A stretch of 14,592 nt of DNA from contig CAJTOV010000100.1 of assembly GCA_910577765.1 (NCBI GenBank), positions 1 through 14,592 of the forward strand, read 5' to 3'. This document shows positions 12,809-14,592 of this stretch, piece by piece. Origin of the DNA: an uncultured Lachnospiraceae bacterium (GTDB taxonomy: Bacteria; Bacillota; Clostridia; Lachnospirales; Lachnospiraceae). The notes beneath the pieces are model-generated. The model ran no database searches and was not told the origin of the DNA. It was given only the letters and a program-made list of their open reading frames with translations. The translations under genes and the position numbers were made by a program. Numbering within the stretch: the first letter of the stretch is position 1; each line of letters opens with the position of its first letter.

Positions 12809-13885
12809 ATGGCAGGGTCAACATTTGGCCAGGTGTTCCGGATCACCACCTGGGGAGAATCCCACGGCAGGGCAGTGGGGGTCACCGTGGACGGCTGTCC
12901 CGCAGGACTTCCCTTAAGGGAAGAGGATATCCAGGTTTATCTGGACCGGAGGAAGCCGGGACAGAGCCGGTTCACCACCGCCCGCCAGGAAGCGGACCAG
13001 GTGGAACTCTTATCCGGCGTATTCGAAGGCAGGACCACGGGTACTCCCATTTCCATGATGGTATGGAACAAAGACCAGCGGTCAAAGGATTACAGCGCCA
13101 TCATGGATATCTACCGTCCGGGACATGCAGACTATGGCTTTGACGCCAAGTACGGCTTCCGGGATTACCGGGGCGGGGGACGATCCTCCGCCCGGGAGAC
13201 CACGGCACGGGTGGCGGCAGGGGCCGTGGCCTGCCGGCTGTTAGGCCGGTACGGCATCACGGTGACCGCCTATACGAAGCAGATCGGGCCGGTGTCCGTC
13301 TGCCCGGAATGCTTTGACCTGGCAGAGCGGGACCGGAACCGCCTCTATATGCCGGACCCGGCGGCAGCGGCCCGGGCAGAGGCATTTCTGGAAAAGCGGA
13401 TGGAGGAAATGGATTCCGTAGGAGGCGTGGTGGAATGTGTGATCCGTGGAGTCCCCGCAGGCGTGGGAGAGCCGGTGTTTGACAAGCTGGACGCCTGCCT
13501 GGCCAAGGCTGTCATGTCTATCGGGGCGGTAAAGGGCTTTGAAATCGGGGACGGGTTCGGGGCAGCGGAAAGCTGCGGCTCCCGGAACAATGATGCCTTC
13601 TGCACCGGCGAGGCCGGGCAGATCTGCAAGAAGACCAATCACTCCGGCGGTATTCTGGGCGGCATCAGCGACGGCAGCGACATTATCCTGCGGGCCGCCT
13701 TCAAGCCTACACCTTCCATTGCCAGGGAACAGCAGACCGTGAACCGGCAGGGGAACCCGGTGGCAGTCAGCATTCACGGCCGCCACGACCCCACGGTGGT
13801 TCCCAGGGCCGTGGTGGTGGTGGAAGCTATGGCAGCGGTCACTGTGGCAGATCTGCTTCTGCGGAACCGCGGCAGCAGGGTGTAA
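12809..13885 (+). CDS. aroC: Chorismate synthase
   Basis: This enzyme makes chorismate from 5-enolpyruvylshikimate 3-phosphate, the last step of the shikimate pathway, using reduced FMN without net redox change. All hallmarks are present in 358 residues: GESHG with His19, RPGHADYG with the second catalytic His106, GGGRSSARET in the FMN and substrate site, IGAVKGFEIGDGF, SGGILGGISDG and the C-terminal GRHDPTVVPRAVVVVEAMAA. The length is normal. The ATG at 12809 follows the lactonase stop after 1 nt, with an AAGGTGG site inside the preceding gene, so translation is likely coupled. It stands apart from other shikimate genes, which is unusual but not rare in Clostridia. Confidence 0.97.
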   Translation: MAGSTFGQVFRITTWGESHGRAVGVTVDGCPAGLPLREEDIQVYLDRRKPGQSRFTTARQEADQVELLSGVFEGRTTGTPISMMVWNKDQRSKDYSAIMDIYRPGHADYGFDAKYGFRDYRGGGRSSARETTARVAAGAVACRLLGRYGITVTAYTKQIGPVSVCPECFDLAERDRNRLYMPDPAAAARAEAFLEKRMEEMDSVGGVVECVIRGVPAGVGEPVFDKLDACLAKAVMSIGAVKGFEIGDGFGAAESCGSRNNDAFCTGEAGQICKKTNHSGGILGGISDGSDIILRAAFKPTPSIAREQQTVNRQGNPVAVSIHGRHDPTVVPRAVVVVEAMAAVTVADLLLRNRGSRV

Positions 13886-13921
13886 GGGGACAGTAATCAT
13901 TATCTCAGGAGGATTTCAGAC

Positions 13922-14362
13922 ATGATCATTGCAATGGGCAACGACCACGCAGCAGTGGAGATGAAGAACGACATCAAGGCCTATGTGGAATCCAAAGGCT
14001 ATGAAGTCATTGATTTCGGAACCAGTACCGGCGAAAGCTGCGACTATCCTGTATACGGCGAGAAAGTAGGCCGGGCCGTGGCATCCGGGAAGGCAGACTA
14101 CGGCATTGCCATCTGCGGCACCGGCATCGGCATCGGCATCGCCGCCGGCAAAGTGAAAGGCGTGCGGGTCTGCACATGCAGCGAACCCTTCAGCGCCCGG
14201 ATGTCCCGCAGACACAACAACACCAATGTCCTGACCTTCGGCGCCCGGGTAATCGGTGTGGAGATGGCCCGGATGATCGTGGACGAATGGCTGGACAACC
14301 AGTATGAGGGAGGCCGCCACCAGAGGCGGGTGGCTCTGCTGGGAGAAATTGAGAACAGGTAA
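13922..14362 (+). CDS. rpiB: Ribose-5-phosphate isomerase B (RpiB/LacAB family)
   Basis: This enzyme interconverts ribose 5-phosphate and ribulose 5-phosphate in the cytoplasm. The 146 residues begin MIIAMGNDHAAVEMK, with the Asp8-His9 pair of the family. The catalytic Cys65 lies in AICGTGIGIGIAAGK, and His99 lies in RRHNNTNVLTFGARVIG (most RpiB proteins have HNDANVL here). Galactose-6-phosphate isomerase subunits and allose-6-phosphate isomerases share this fold, but Cys65 and His99 favour RpiB. The ATG has AGGAGG at 13907-13912, 9 nt away. It comes 36 nt after aroC and is the last gene of the lactonase-aroC-rpiB operon, before a strong terminator. Confidence 0.92.
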   Translation: MIIAMGNDHAAVEMKNDIKAYVESKGYEVIDFGTSTGESCDYPVYGEKVGRAVASGKADYGIAICGTGIGIGIAAGKVKGVRVCTCSEPFSARMSRRHNNTNVLTFGARVIGVEMARMIVDEWLDNQYEGGRHQRRVALLGEIENR

Positions 14363-14366
14363 TGGA

Positions 14367-14418
14367 ATAGCCCGGACGGCGGGCATGCGGGAACCTGTTA
14401 CCGCGTGCCCCGGGCTAT
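14367..14418 (+). other. Long stem-loop just after rpiB
   Basis: ATAGCCCGG (14367-14375) pairs with CCGGGCTAT (14410-14418), and GGGCATGCGG (14381-14390) pairs with CCGCGTGCCC (14401-14410) with one wobble. It starts 4 nt after the rpiB stop and is followed by ATTCTAAAAG, not a T-run. It may protect the 3' end of the message or help the terminator that follows. Confidence 0.6.
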
Positions 14419-14424
14419 ATTCTA

Positions 14425-14469
14425 AAAGAATCCCCCCGCGGACGTTTCCGTCTGCCAGGGGGATTCTTT
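14425..14469 (+). terminator. Rho-independent terminator of the lactonase-aroC-rpiB operon
   Basis: AAAGAATCCCCC (14425-14436) and GGGGGATTCTTT (14458-14469) form a perfect 12-bp stem with an inner stem CGGACG/CGTCTG (14439-14444 and 14449-14454). The T-rich tract TTCTTTCATTTCT follows on the plus strand. The A-rich left side would let it work in the other direction too. Confidence 0.82.
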
Positions 14470-14511
14470 CATTTCTGTGATTCAATTTCCTTATTATGCT
14501 GGGAAGCAGTC

Positions 14512-14592
14512 AACTGTAACCGCCGTCTCCCGACAGCTGTAACAGTTCAGCCAGGTCATCTTCTTGCCCCCGAAAAGCGTCGGGGACAAGAA
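14512..14592 (+). repeat. Dispersed hairpin repeat, copy D
   Basis: AACTGT (14512-14517) is inverted against ACAGTT (14542-14547). The exact core GTAACAGTTCAG lies at 14539-14550. Then come CCAGGTCATC and a 13-bp stem with one wobble pair, TTCTTGCCCCCGA and TCGGGGACAAGAA, running to the window end. The order core-CATC-stem is the same as in copy B read on its minus strand. The element is probably truncated by the window edge. Confidence 0.7.

Overview
The window looks like chromosomal DNA of an anaerobic Bacillota of class Clostridia, most likely Lachnospiraceae or a close relative. The basis is consensus sigma-A promoters (TTGACA/TATAAT), strong AGGAGG ribosome binding sites, protein sequences of clostridial character, GC-rich genes separated by AT-rich promoter regions, and tripartite TRAP and Pot transporters. 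This placement is inference; no rRNA or species marker is present. There are no tRNA or rRNA genes, no insertion sequence, no phage gene and no CRISPR array.

Region 1 (68-4373) is a TRAP transporter operon, dctP-dctQ-dctM, on the minus strand. It diverges from a plus-strand GntR/FCD regulator. The 427-bp AT-rich divergent region carries a near-consensus promoter for each side and two matching copies of a TTGTATACAA-type operator, one of them just downstream of the dctP promoter. The substrate is probably a carboxylate or sugar acid. No catabolic gene is in view.

Region 2 (4465-11229) is a minus-strand operon: XRE-cupin regulator, potA, potB, potC, potD, an MBL-fold hydrolase and a class I dihydroorotase. 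The genes from potA to potC overlap by a few bases, as do the hydrolase and dihydroorotase genes. The regulator has a TTGACA-16-TATAAT promoter, a candidate operator just after the start point and a structured leader of about 195 nt. A polyamine-type importer with a hydrolase and a pyrimidine-pathway amidohydrolase is an unexpected combination.

Region 3 (11749-14362) is a plus-strand operon of a 6-phosphogluconolactonase-family protein, chorismate synthase (aroC) and an RpiB-type isomerase, ended by a strong hairpin terminator. Two genes belong to the pentose phosphate pathway, which feeds the shikimate pathway that AroC completes.

The least ordinary content is between the genes. Six intergenic spots carry a 12-bp core, GTAACNGTTCAG (five exact, one with a single change), usually attached to strong hairpins. 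At three of them, at or near the window ends and between gntR and pyrC, a TTCTTGTC hairpin module is recognisable, and in two it is joined to the core in the same order. A second family of GCATCCGG/CCGGATGC stems sits in three other gaps. These look like a modular REP/MITE-like dispersed repeat family, or RNA-level processing signals. I regard them as the best candidate here for something undescribed. The protein-coding genes all belong to known families.
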